DNA of 64,000 nt, from the NCBI GenBank assembly GCA_013697245.1, contig JACCXH010000054.1, positions 17,234 through 81,233 of the forward strand, written 5' to 3'. This DNA comes from Bacteroidota bacterium. Its GTDB lineage: Bacteria; Bacteroidota; Bacteroidia; B-17B0; Aurantibacillaceae. The translations under genes were made by a program, and so were the position numbers. Shown here piece after piece: positions 8,570-16,710 of the stretch (positions are counted from its first letter, which is position 1; each line of letters starts with the position of its first letter). Under the pieces are notes generated by a model. The model did no database searches, was not told where the DNA came from, and saw only the letters and a list, made by a program, of their open reading frames with translations.

Positions 8570-9259
8570 TTACTTCAACAGTTTATTCAGTTCTATTTTT
8601 TGCCAGATTTTACTGGATAAATTAGTAGTTAGTATCTCAATATCATTAATGGTATTTAAAACAACTTCATCTTTATTATTATTGGCATAATTAGCCGCTA
8701 CCTTTGATGTTAAGGATAACATCTCGCAGCAATAATCTAAATAACGACTAAGGTCATTCTTTGTAAGATCCCTTTTAGGAGAATGTTTTGTTTTTTCGGA
8801 TAAAATATAGGTTGGGTCTTTTGTAAGCTGGTGCATATCTATTACATGTGCAATGGTGCGTAATTCGTGCAAGGCATTTAAAACATGTTTTTGTTTCATG
8901 ATATCTTCGAGCTTATATAAAAAATAAAAACAGGCGCCAATGGTAGCGGTTTCGCTAATAAAAGCTTCACTTACTGTTATTAGGTTAGCAAAACTGCTTA
9001 AGGACGGATCGGGTTTAACATGAAAAAAAGTATAATACACAGCAGCCGCGGCCACTAATATTAAAAAATAAAACGCAATCCGGAAAAAGATATAAGGTTT
9101 ATTAATGCTCTCAATATTTGCTTTGCTTGCAATGGACAAAGCCTTTAATTCATTACAAACATTTAAAAGGCCGGCCTCCGGAAAACGATCGTTGATCCTT
9201 AACGAAAGAATATCAATTGCTTCAGTAATTTTATCAATATTTAGATTTTTATAAGCCAT
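8570..9259 (-). CDS. Uncharacterised membrane protein with two central transmembrane segments
   Basis: A 229-residue protein I cannot assign to a family. Residues ~1-50 are a soluble helical part, ~58-80 (RIAFYFLILVAAAAVYYTFF) and ~97-117 are hydrophobic segments, and the last ~110 residues are a soluble helical domain. Both ends are probably cytoplasmic. It has its own intergenic space on both sides (169 bp and 110 bp), so it is probably monocistronic. No catalytic motif is visible. Confidence 0.65.
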   Translation of the reverse strand: MAYKNLNIDKITEAIDILSLRINDRFPEAGLLNVCNELKALSIASKANIESINKPYIFFRIAFYFLILVAAAAVYYTFFHVKPDPSLSSFANLITVSEAFISETATIGACFYFLYKLEDIMKQKHVLNALHELRTIAHVIDMHQLTKDPTYILSEKTKHSPKRDLTKNDLSRYLDYCCEMLSLTSKVAANYANNNKDEVVLNTINDIEILTTNLSSKIWQKIELNKLLK

Positions 9260-9369
9260 AATAATTTAAACTATTCCCGGTATGAGTACTTCGGTAGACT
9301 ATAAAAATAACTATTTATTATTAATTTTTCTTTTTATGTAAAGCCGCATAATAAAACCTACTTTCGTTT

Positions 9370-9828
9370 TTATTTTTTCTGTCCGAGTAAAGTTAGTAAT
9401 TGATCGTTAAATGTTTTTGTCTTATTGCATAATGTTGCAAAAAAAATAGTGTCAAAAGACTCGACCGTTTGCACCGCTTCTTTGATAATTTTTTTCCCGG
9501 CGTCGGTAAGGCCAACCGTTTTGGCCCTTGTATCCGTTAAATGTTCTTTTCGCTGTAAAAGCCCTTTCGTTTGCAGAGTTCTAAGAACAGTTGAAGTTGT
9601 CATTGGATCAATTTTTGTATGCGAAGACAATAGAATTTGTGTTACGTTTTGCTTCTGCAAAGTTAACCAATGAATACTTGCCATTAAAACAAATTGCGAA
9701 TGTGTCAAATCGTATGGTACTAAAGCCTTTTTAATTTCTCTTTGCCATAGGTTTGTTACTTGCCATAATAAAAATCCGGAGCTATCTTCTGCCTTTTTTA
9801 CAGTAAATGTGTTGTCTTTAGATCTCAT
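9370..9828 (-). CDS. MarR family transcriptional regulator
   Basis: A 152-residue winged-helix protein. LTHSQFVLMASIHWL (helix 2), the recognition region MTTSTVLRTLQTKGLLQRK and wing (HLTDTRAKTVGLTDAGKK) match MarR/HxlR-type regulators. ATG 9828 is chosen: it overlaps the upstream stop as ATGA, whereas the longer frame to 9909 runs inside the SRPBCC gene. It is co-transcribed with that SRPBCC gene and probably represses their shared promoter through the palindrome at 10283-10294. Confidence 0.87.
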   Translation of the reverse strand: MRSKDNTFTVKKAEDSSGFLLWQVTNLWQREIKKALVPYDLTHSQFVLMASIHWLTLQKQNVTQILLSSHTKIDPMTTSTVLRTLQTKGLLQRKEHLTDTRAKTVGLTDAGKKIIKEAVQTVESFDTIFFATLCNKTKTFNDQLLTLLGQKK

Positions 9829-10244
9829 AAGTTTTTTGCTGTTTTGATCTGTTGTTGCATATCTTGCGGCAAAGCATCTACTATTTTTTGTGCTACAATT
9901 TTGCGCCACACAAACCCTAAAATTCCTTCAACTTTCATTCTTGTTGTAAGTTTTAGACCATTTGGCGTTTCTTCAAAAGTATGTTCGCCATACATTTTTG
10001 CTAAGGGAAACTTTGTAAAGTCAGTAAAACTTTTGTTTTCTGTTGCTTCAACAATTCTAATTTTCAGTTTTGGTCCTCCTTTAGGTTGAAACATAAAATA
10101 ATTTCCTTTTTCAAATTTGCCTTCCAACTTAGCAAATTCAACGCCATTGTCCCAAGTATGCCAATTATCTACATCAGCAAAGAGTTTCCACATTTGTTCT
10201 TTTGTAACTTCTTTTGTTACGATCGAGTGAGATCTTATCCACAT
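9825..10244 (-). CDS. SRPBCC family (polyketide cyclase/START-like) protein
   Basis: A 139-residue helix-grip protein starting MWIRSHSIVTKEVTKEQMWK. The motif DVDNWHTWDNGVEFAKLEG after the first helix is typical of the polyketide_cyc2/SRPBCC family. I chose ATG 10244, since the extended frame to 10304 runs into the promoter/operator. It overlaps the MarR gene by ATGA, so the pair is translationally coupled. A ligand-binding or detoxifying role under MarR control is inferred from the pairing; no ligand is known. Confidence 0.8.
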   Translation of the reverse strand: MWIRSHSIVTKEVTKEQMWKLFADVDNWHTWDNGVEFAKLEGKFEKGNYFMFQPKGGPKLKIRIVEATENKSFTDFTKFPLAKMYGEHTFEETPNGLKLTTRMKVEGILGFVWRKIVAQKIVDALPQDMQQQIKTAKNL

Positions 10245-10264
10245 ATTATTTAAAATTAAATGAT

Positions 10265-10300
10265 TAATAAGTGTAAATATAGTAAGTGTACTTATTATAT
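10265..10300 (-). promoter_or_regulatory. Promoter/operator of the SRPBCC-MarR pair
   Basis: TAAGT-GT-ACTTA (10283-10294) is a perfect 5-bp-arm palindrome, and an outer TAATAAG/CTTATTA repeat frames 10265-10297. Reading on the minus strand, TATATTTA (close to the TAnnTTTG -7 element) lies just inside. Repeated AAGTGTA half-sites suggest binding of the downstream MarR regulator as an autorepressor; this is inference. Confidence 0.5.
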
Positions 10301-10548
10301 GCAAATTTATTTTTTATGGCATTTTTATCGATTTTTTGAAATATCCGGCCAACGTTTGTTTGTGCTTTTGCCAAACAATAAGTAATTCTTCCTGGGCCTA
10401 ATACTATTTAGTCGAACATGAAATTCTCTGTAATGCTTATCATTATTGATTAAAGCATTAAGGTATATATAGACTGGAAATAACTATAATAGGCTGATTT
10501 TTTTGGTAATTTTTTTTCACTTTTGGCGCGCAAAAATAACCAAAACGC

Positions 10549-10692
10549 TTTTGATCTTTTGGTAGGAGATTTTTTTTTTTCGCAACGTAGTTTCAGCGAA
10601 AGAAAAACCGCTGCCTGGCTAAGCTCTTTTCTTTATGCCTAACCTACTATCCACTTAGCTTAGCCAGCTTCTATCTCTGCAAAAGATCAAAA
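10549..10692. repeat. Nested inverted-repeat element in a 540 bp non-coding gap (10305-10847)
   Basis: TTTTGATCTTTTG (10549-10561) pairs perfectly with CAAAAGATCAAAA (10680-10692), and inside it CTGGCTAAGCT (10615-10625) pairs with AGCTTAGCCAG (10657-10667). A long A/T tract lies at about 10568-10580. No coding frame is convincing here. The two-layer palindrome suggests a miniature mobile repeat rather than a terminator. The rest of the gap shows nothing I can name. Confidence 0.55.
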
Positions 10693-10847
10693 TAACATTA
10701 CCGCTAAAAACTAAACGCATATAAAATATGTTTTATTAAAAGACTTTTTGAGGGCTGACTATTTATTTGTTCAAAAAATAAAAGTTGTCCTATTAATTTA
10801 ACGACGGATATTATCCCTTCAATACGCGACAAAAGATAATTTAATGC

Positions 10848-11570
10848 TTAAGCGTTCAATTTGTTAAACATTCCATTTATAACGTCCGGTGTTGCTTTTG
10901 CAAGCATGGCGCTAAAGCCAAAGGTTAGCTCTGTTTTGCCTTCTTTTAGTTGCTGGAATATTGCGTCAATAAAATCACTTACGGCTGGATGTTCATCGTG
11001 TAAACCTTTTCCACCAAGGTCGGTGTTTAATGCCGGCGGGATCACTTCAATTACTTCAATATTTTTTGACTTGAGTAAATGTCTCAAAGAAAGAGTAAAG
11101 GAATGAAAGAATGCCTTTGTAGCACAATAAACGGGCACTTTTGTGAGTTGAACGAAAGCCAGACCCGATGTTACATTCATAATGGTGTTTAACGCCGGCA
11201 GGTTTGTAAACAACGTTGTTAAATGAATTGGCGCTAAAATGTTTGTGGTAATCTCGGCACTTGCTTTTTCATAAAAGTCATTGTCAGAAACCTCCATCCA
11301 GTTTTGAATACCGGCATTGTTTACAAGCACATTCAGGTCGGCGTGGTTTTTAGATACCCAATTATAAAGGTCAATTCTTTCGGCTTCACTTGTTAGATCG
11401 CATACTTTTATTATCACAGAAGGAAATTTATCGGCAACTTCTTTTAGGACCTCTTGTCGTCGGCCACAAATAATAACCGTATTATTTTCCTGAATAAATC
11501 TTTCGGTTAAGCCTAAGCCAATTCCTGAGGCTCCGCCGGTAATTAAAATTTTGTTGTTTGTTAGTTTCAT
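10848..11570 (-). CDS. Short-chain dehydrogenase/reductase
   Basis: A 240-residue classical SDR. The Rossmann motif TGGASGIGLG (residues ~11-20), the structural NNAG (~86-89), and the active-site YCATK (Tyr-x3-Lys) after a conserved serine (NVTSG) are all present, so it should be catalytically competent. The C-terminal part resembles DltE/YdfG-type oxidoreductases. NAD(P)(H)-dependent oxidation or reduction of an unknown hydroxyl or keto substrate is expected. It is followed closely by nothing on its strand for 600 bp. Confidence 0.88.
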   Translation of the reverse strand: MKLTNNKILITGGASGIGLGLTERFIQENNTVIICGRRQEVLKEVADKFPSVIIKVCDLTSEAERIDLYNWVSKNHADLNVLVNNAGIQNWMEVSDNDFYEKASAEITTNILAPIHLTTLFTNLPALNTIMNVTSGLAFVQLTKVPVYCATKAFFHSFTLSLRHLLKSKNIEVIEVIPPALNTDLGGKGLHDEHPAVSDFIDAIFQQLKEGKTELTFGFSAMLAKATPDVINGMFNKLNA

Positions 11571-11603
11571 TTTATGTTTTATTTATTGTGTAATATAAGA
11601 GTT

Positions 11604-12827
11604 TTATTGGTTAAGAACTTTTAACAAAGCATCTAAGGCTGATTGACAATCCTTTTGAACCGGATCTATTCCACGAAGTTGTCGTAGTACTTTATCAATT
11701 GCATCGTCAACTTCAATCCATTTTTTACTGTTCATTGCTTTAAGTTTAGCTTGAGCAATGTCCCATTCATGTTCCAGATCAGCGATCCTGGTTTTAGCCC
11801 CTTCAATATTATTTGATATAACCAGATCTTTGGTGTCTTTCGTTATTTTTTTGAATTCAGAAAGATCTCCAAGCCCTGTTACCGGCAAAGTATTATTGGG
11901 TGATCCGTTTGAAATTGCAGGTTGAGCAGTTTCATTTTGCAATTGATCTTGCCGTAAAAAATACGCGGATAGACCAACAATTACAAATAATACTACAGTA
12001 ATTAAGCTTTGTACAACAAGCCCTTTATTTTCGTTAGTTTGTTTTTCTTTACTAACTGTATTTGCAATAACATCGCGTTTAGTAAACGTGAAATAAAGTA
12101 TAATTGCTAAAATTCCAAGTAGAAATATTATACTTGTGAGAGTAGCTCCCCAGCCTAACCCGCCAAATTTAGCAGGTTGAGAGAGATAGTCTCCTATCGA
12201 TGCTCCTAAAGGCCTTGTCATTATATAAATGATCCAAAAGGAAAGAACAGAATTTAGTTTTAGTTTTTGAGCTACACTAAAAATTACAATAATGGCCGCA
12301 ACAATAATACCTGTTTTTAAGTACCCAAGCCCTAATCCTTCTGCCATTAGGTCTCCCGATGCAGTACCTAATGCAAAAGTAAATAAAATGGTAAGCCAAT
12401 AAAACGCTTCTCTTCTTTTAGTAAAAATAGAATGTATTGAAAGTGTTTTTTCTTTTGTGTACCATAAACAAAAAGTTAAAAGCAAGAGAATGCTAAAAAT
12501 AATAGTACTTGTTTCTAAGTGGATGCCCATTTTATCGGTTAGGTTATCGGTAACTAAGGTGCCAAAAACACTGATAAAAACTACCGAGATCCAATAAACA
12601 AAAGGAATATATTTTTTTGTTTTGAATTGGAAAAATAAAGCGATAACTAATAATATGCCCATTATTATTGAAGTTCCCGTTAATCCAAAATTTAAGTTTA
12701 CGTTTATAAAATCGGCAAAAGTTTCTCCTACTGTTGTGCACAATACTTTTATGATCCAAAAGAATAGCGTTACCTGGGGAACTTTATTGAGTAATTGTTT
12801 TCCTGAATTTTTTATTTCGGCATCCAT
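11604..12827 (-). CDS. COG4705-like polytopic membrane protein with C-terminal helical extension
   Basis: A 407-residue protein. The first ~250 residues hold about eight transmembrane helices built from four repeats of the form [FY]W-x9-10-G-x4-D (around TTVGETFADF, SVFGTLVTDN, FALGTASGDL, RPLGASIGDY), matching the uncharacterised COG4705 membrane family. A further helix at ~285-305 is followed by ~100 mainly helical soluble residues that most family members lack, as far as I recall. The conserved intramembrane Asp and Glu residues suggest ion coupling, but the function is unknown. It is 33 bp upstream of the SDR gene, so they may be co-transcribed. Confidence 0.72.
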   Translation of the reverse strand: MDAEIKNSGKQLLNKVPQVTLFFWIIKVLCTTVGETFADFINVNLNFGLTGTSIIMGILLVIALFFQFKTKKYIPFVYWISVVFISVFGTLVTDNLTDKMGIHLETSTIIFSILLLLTFCLWYTKEKTLSIHSIFTKRREAFYWLTILFTFALGTASGDLMAEGLGLGYLKTGIIVAAIIVIFSVAQKLKLNSVLSFWIIYIMTRPLGASIGDYLSQPAKFGGLGWGATLTSIIFLLGILAIILYFTFTKRDVIANTVSKEKQTNENKGLVVQSLITVVLFVIVGLSAYFLRQDQLQNETAQPAISNGSPNNTLPVTGLGDLSEFKKITKDTKDLVISNNIEGAKTRIADLEHEWDIAQAKLKAMNSKKWIEVDDAIDKVLRQLRGIDPVQKDCQSALDALLKVLNQ

Positions 12828-12894
12828 TTTATTGCATGGTTGTTATAAGGATTTATATCAATTTTTGTTAACGAATAGCCCGACAATCTTTTTT

Positions 12895-13263
12895 TTAAAT
12901 GTCTTTGGAATAAGCACCGTTTGTACATTTTTCTATATGTGAAAGAGTGCCGTCTTTTTTGTAGACGTGCTTTGTTCCATTAATCTGTTCTCCGGCGTGA
13001 AACATGCCTTTCTTTGTTATTTTATTTTCCTCATTGAATAACTCGTGAAACCCATCCGGAATTTTAGTCGAGTTGTCCACAGGTTTATTAATGTGAAGAA
13101 AAACAGAGAAAAGTATAAAAGAACCTAGGGTCCATATTGTAAAATCAGTAATCGTTGGAAACTCAATTGGTTTATCGAACTTTAAAAAATTAGGCATTAT
13201 AAAAGCCACGAGCATTGAAATTGCCAGGGTAATTAGAGATTCTGTCAAATATTTTTTCATCAT
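12895..13263 (-). CDS. Small membrane protein with C-terminal MORN-like segment
   Basis: A 122-residue protein with two hydrophobic segments (ITLAISMLVAFIMPNFL and TIWTLGSFILFSVFLHI) and a soluble tail in which GMFHAGEQINGTKHVYKKDG resembles a single MORN/YwqK-type beta hairpin. I do not recognise a family. It is a stand-alone gene in the run of single minus-strand genes that are separated by inverted-repeat elements. Confidence 0.6.
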   Translation of the reverse strand: MMKKYLTESLITLAISMLVAFIMPNFLKFDKPIEFPTITDFTIWTLGSFILFSVFLHINKPVDNSTKIPDGFHELFNEENKITKKGMFHAGEQINGTKHVYKKDGTLSHIEKCTNGAYSKDI

Positions 13264-13333
13264 CTGTTTTTAGGTTGAATCGAAATTATTTTTGCCATCG
13301 TAATTTGTCAGTCACATGCTGCTGGCGTTTTGC

Positions 13334-13480
13334 GTTTATTAAATGTACAAATGTTTATTAGCAAAGCCAAATGAAAAAAGTTCCGGCAAGTTTACACTGA
13401 GCTTGCCGAAGTGGCCTGACAATAAATTGGCTTTGCGATGCTCTGAAAGCCGCATTGCGCAATTACTTACTATTAGTATC
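13334..13480 (-). repeat. Inverted-repeat element E1 (cassette-like 3' element)
   Basis: It lies immediately 3' of the lipoprotein gene. GCAAAGCCAA (13361-13370) pairs perfectly with TTGGCTTTGC (13427-13436); inside, CGGCAAG (13384-13390) pairs with CTTGCCG (13402-13408). The 46 bp at 13334-13379 recur at 14255-14300 with one mismatch. The inner part also contains CTGAGCTTGCCGAAG, a relative of the dispersed repeat at 16629-16647. Confidence 0.6.
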
Positions 13481-13492
13481 TAGTGGTTTTAT

Positions 13493-14050
13493 TTAAATCA
13501 TTATATAAAGAGAGTCGCCTTTACTGATATACATACCGACGGTGTCTGGGACGAAGTTGTTTGTTGTAATAATTATTTGATGATGTCCTACGGAAAAGCG
13601 ACCTGTCAAATGTCCTGGAGGATAATTATGTAAAATAGAATCGTATTGTGTCGTAAAACTTCCTATGAAAATATTATCCACGTAAATGTTACGTTGAACG
13701 CCTCCGTATCCAGTTGTCCATATAGCTGCTTGTCCAGATGCTTTAACAGTTACAGATTTTAAACAAATTGAAGATTTTTTTCCGTTTTTTGAAAAAGTCT
13801 CAAGTTTAAATGTTATTGTTGCATCGTCTAAATTAGCGGCTAATTTATATTCTGGATTCATCGTCGTGAGTGATTGTCCATTTGGCATTGTCCATTTATA
13901 ACTAATAGCGTCACCTGAGATGTTTGTTAATTTCACAGTTTCTCCTGCAAGATAAACATCCTTGTCCGTCGAAAAGTCTGCCTTTACGGGCTTTTTACAA
14001 GCCGAAAATAAAAGTCCGAAAACTGTTATCAAGAAGAAGATTTTATTCAT
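13493..14050 (-). CDS. Lipoprotein with PKD-like domain
   Basis: A 185-residue predicted lipoprotein. Residues 1-17 form a signal peptide ending in the lipobox LFSAC. Residues ~22-105 look like a PKD-type Ig fold (ADFSTDKDVYLAGETVKLTN, then ISYKWTMPNGQ). The last ~75 residues are a second beta domain with IYVDNIFIGSFTTQYDS, seen in PEGA-like domains. It is probably surface or periplasm facing. No partner is visible; it is one gene per inverted-repeat element in this region. Confidence 0.72.
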   Translation of the reverse strand: MNKIFFLITVFGLLFSACKKPVKADFSTDKDVYLAGETVKLTNISGDAISYKWTMPNGQSLTTMNPEYKLAANLDDATITFKLETFSKNGKKSSICLKSVTVKASGQAAIWTTGYGGVQRNIYVDNIFIGSFTTQYDSILHNYPPGHLTGRFSVGHHQIIITTNNFVPDTVGMYISKGDSLYIMI

Positions 14051-14254
14051 AGCTATATTTTATTTAAATATACTAAATCAACGGCATTTAATAATTCATA
14101 GTTTATAACTGGTCAATTTTTATTTGTAATAATTGTTAATTTATGAATGTCAAATAAAATTACTTCGTTCTATTGTCTTTGTAGCCATTGGCACTATAGT
14201 TTCGCATCTAGGCGCAGGGTGCTTATGAAATCTCCTGTATCTACCCGCCGAAAT

Positions 14255-14380
14255 GTTTATTAAATGTACAAATGTTTGTTAGCAAAGCCAAATGAAAAAA
14301 AGAATCTGGCGTTGGCCACGCAAAAATTTTGATTTGCGATGACCACGTCCGCGCCAATTACTTGTAGTTGCTGTTATAGG
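14255..14380 (-). repeat. Inverted-repeat element E2 (cassette-like 3' element)
   Basis: It begins with the 46-bp sequence shared with E1 (45/46 identical), contains imperfect self-complementary arms (TGGCG...CGCCA and CGCAAA...TTTGCG), and ends in GCTGTTATAGG (14371-14380). That end, with the nearby CACACAGTTT at 14391, is shared with E3. It lies directly 3' of the frameshifted gene 14399-14961. The remainder of 14051-14254 shows nothing further. Confidence 0.55.
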
Positions 14381-14398
14381 TTGGCTGTGGCACACAGT

Positions 14399-14961
14399 TT
14401 AATTTCCTTTTATTATTTTCCAACCAATTCTGTCTGCAAGCACAATTTTTTCACCAGTTGCTTTATATGAGTAAACAATGTCAAGAATAATGTAGGAATT
14501 CGGCGGACATTTTTTAATGAAATTAGTGATGTCCTTAGAAGAGGACATTTTATTTGAGAATATTTGTCGCCTTGTAAATATACCGTCAGGTCGAAATGCC
14601 TCTACCGTAATTTCGTCAACTTTAATTTTTTTGCCATTACAAAATAACTCAACTTCAGTGTCTATGAATTTAGGAACTGCCTTTAATTGTATGCTGTCTA
14701 TGAGTCTGCTTAATACAAAGCCATTTGTTGTGTCAGAGGATGGTTTCTCGTTTCATTTGCGTCAACAGATACACCACGTCGAATATATTGAGGCATTGGA
14801 ACATTAACCGTAAAAGTTTTTTTTAGCTCGAAATAGTCTTGGTCGATTGTCTTTATGGAATATTTGTCGATTTTTATTTCGTAAATGTCCGCTTTATTTT
14901 GTCCGCGAAGAACAAAAGTCAGAAGAAGCAAAGTCGTAAATATGTGAATGCTTTTTTTCAT
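14399..14961 (-). pseudogene. Secreted protein gene with a frameshift
   Basis: The first frame (14961 down to ~14725) encodes a signal peptide (MKKSIHIFTTLLLLTFVLRG) and ~60 residues, then stops at 14710. A second minus frame takes over near 14722 and reads TNGFVLSRLIDSIQLKAVPK, continuing for about 110 residues to a TAA at 14399-14401 (last residues GWKIIKGN). Joining the two with one added base gives a protein of about 187 residues with no other stop. It is either a decayed gene or a single-base sequence error. I do not recognise the family. Confidence 0.7.
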
Positions 14962-14982
14962 GATCGTCGTCCCACAGCTTAC

Positions 14983-15078
14983 CTATAACGTTTTGCAGCT
15001 ACTGGTAGTTTTTTGCTAAGTCCAAGTTACACATTTTGAGCGTTAACCCGCAAAAAATTACCAGTAGCTGCTGTTATG
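14983..15078 (-). repeat. Inverted-repeat element E3 (cassette-like 3' element)
   Basis: The arms 14983-15016 and 15050-15078 pair over about 22 bp (core GCAGCTACTGGTA), capped by a shared TAAC/GTTA end and separated from it by a few unpaired bases on one side only (GTTTT). The loop is 33 nt. A long stem with a one-sided unpaired spacer next to a short conserved end is how integron attC sites are built, but the end is TATAAC/GTTATA rather than the canonical RYYYAAC/GTTRRRY. Confidence 0.6.
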
Positions 15079-15099
15079 TTTTGCCAGCCGCACACAGTT

Positions 15100-16437
15100 T
15101 TATTCGTCTCTGCTTGAGTGTTCTTTTCTACCGTCCTCGTAATATGTTATTATTTCTTTGATGTCGCCTTTTGAATTTGAGATAAATTCAACTATAAACG
15201 AGTCATTACCGAGAAGTCGCATTTTGTTTTCTGTCATTGAAACCAAAGGAAATTTTGTTCTGCCGACCCTTTCATAATACAAGTTGTTGCCTGAAAAAGA
15301 AATATCAATATAACTATATGTTCCTATTCGCTTTTTAAGCTTGATTGAGTCTATTTGCGGGCGATTGTTTTTAGCTTTCAAGAGTTCAAGTTGCCATTTC
15401 AAATTATTTTTTTCAATGGAGTCTTTTGCGACTTCAAAGTAATTTTCAAATATTTTTATTTCCGCAACTTCTAAGGCATTGTCTGCCGTTGCTTTGATGT
15501 CAGGTGAAATGCCAACGCTTTCCCAATTCGTTTTCGTTGTCCTAGAATACGCTTTACCATGTGGCAAAGCAATAATAAAGTCTTTATATAGAAATGATTT
15601 AGGCGCATTATGAGCGCCACCTCTTGTTTGTTCACCAACAATTACAGCACGATGTTCGGTTTTGAGAAAATAGGTTAGCATTTCTGCCGCGGAAAAAGTT
15701 TTATAACTTGTTAAGATGTATAAAGGCGTTTCGTATAGTCCAGCATACTCGGAGTCAGGCTCGCAATACAAGTTATAATTATTCTCACGATTACGAAGCG
15801 TTAATTCAAACATATGTTTCCTTTCTTTTATAAAATGTTTCGCTATACAGGCAACTATTTCTGGTTGTCCGCCCATACCATAACGCAGGTCGATAATTAT
15901 TGCTTTACAATTTGAAAGGACTTGAAATGAAGCATTAGCAACTTTTTCTGATTCTGGATTTAAATAGGCAAAATAACTTAGGTCAACATAGCCAATGTTT
16001 CCATTTAGAACTTCGATGTTTTTAAAACCATGATTTTTAGCTCTGTCAGTTTTTAATTGCTCAGCCCAATAAACTGAGTCTCGAGGTAAAGCAAGTTGCT
16101 CAGCTAATTTTGGATTATACTCAATAAAAAAATGCTCGTCATTGTGAACGCTTAAAACATCCTTAGTTAATATGTCTGCAAGAGTGCTTGGGTTTGTGAC
16201 TTTGTTGTAAAGTCCGTCTTTATATTTTTTGTTGATAAACGTACTCATTTCCTTCCCCTTGTCTGGAAGCACATAATTTTGTTCAAGTTTATAGGTCAGC
16301 GTGTCAATAATTTCTTTTAGAATTTTTTGATTAAGAATTAATGAGGTATTTGTCTGCGCACTTAAACTTAATACGAATATAATTTGAAAAACGAAGAAAA
16401 GTCGGAACGTTTTTAACTGAAGTGTCATAGAAGTCAT
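15100..16437 (-). CDS. S41 family peptidase, exported
   Basis: A 445-residue protein with a signal peptide (residues ~1-27), a helical N-terminal part, and a tail-specific protease core at ~150-310. IDLRYGMGGQPEI, TSYKTFSAAEMLTYFLK (catalytic serine in FSAAE) and VGEQTRGGAHNAPKSF match the IRBP/CtpA-like S41B group. No PDZ domain is evident. The ~110-residue C-terminal part is similar to the beta-rich tail of S41 proteins in Bacteroidota. It is likely a periplasmic endopeptidase. It sits as a single gene with an inverted-repeat element directly at its 3' side. Confidence 0.83.
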   Translation of the reverse strand: MTSMTLQLKTFRLFFVFQIIFVLSLSAQTNTSLILNQKILKEIIDTLTYKLEQNYVLPDKGKEMSTFINKKYKDGLYNKVTNPSTLADILTKDVLSVHNDEHFFIEYNPKLAEQLALPRDSVYWAEQLKTDRAKNHGFKNIEVLNGNIGYVDLSYFAYLNPESEKVANASFQVLSNCKAIIIDLRYGMGGQPEIVACIAKHFIKERKHMFELTLRNRENNYNLYCEPDSEYAGLYETPLYILTSYKTFSAAEMLTYFLKTEHRAVIVGEQTRGGAHNAPKSFLYKDFIIALPHGKAYSRTTKTNWESVGISPDIKATADNALEVAEIKIFENYFEVAKDSIEKNNLKWQLELLKAKNNRPQIDSIKLKKRIGTYSYIDISFSGNNLYYERVGRTKFPLVSMTENKMRLLGNDSFIVEFISNSKGDIKEIITYYEDGRKEHSSRDE

Positions 16438-16580
16438 TGAATGAATGTCGTCATAATTTAGTAGAATGTCTTTACCGGTCTACGTCCGGCTGGTTGAACA
16501 TAACTACTCGCTAAGCGCCATAAAAACCGTTCACAAATAATTACAAACGTTTACAAGTACTTAGTTTCGCTTACCAAATA

Positions 16581-16617
16581 TAAAAAGAAAAACACACATT
16601 TTTTGGATGTGTGTTTT
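16581..16617 (-). terminator. Rho-independent terminator of rny
   Basis: On the minus strand the stem AAAACACACA/TGTGTGTTTT (16617-16608 with 16598-16589) is followed by a T-rich run (TTTTTCTTTTT), about 95 bases after the rny stop codon. Confidence 0.7.
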
Positions 16618-16628
16618 GAAGATGTTTT

Positions 16629-16700
16629 CCCTTCGACAAGCTCAGGGTGACAAAATGTTGTTCTCCTCCCCGCCCTTCGACTGCTTCGACAGGCTCAGCG
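16629..16700. repeat. Two copies of a dispersed CTTCGACARGCTCAG-type repeat
   Basis: CCCTTCGACAAGCTCAGGG is at 16629-16647, and a related unit with CTTCGACAGGCTCAGCG is at 16684-16700. These GC-rich units stand out in AT-rich DNA. A third relative, CTGAGCTTGCCGAAG in the opposite orientation, lies in element E1. This kind of short repeat is widely scattered in bacterial intergenic regions; its role is unknown. Confidence 0.6.
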
Positions 16701-16710
16701 TCCGATCCTT

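Noticed and set aside
14517..14807. Plus-strand 96-codon ORF
   Set aside because: It is antisense to the frameshifted secreted gene, and its translation shows no protein features.
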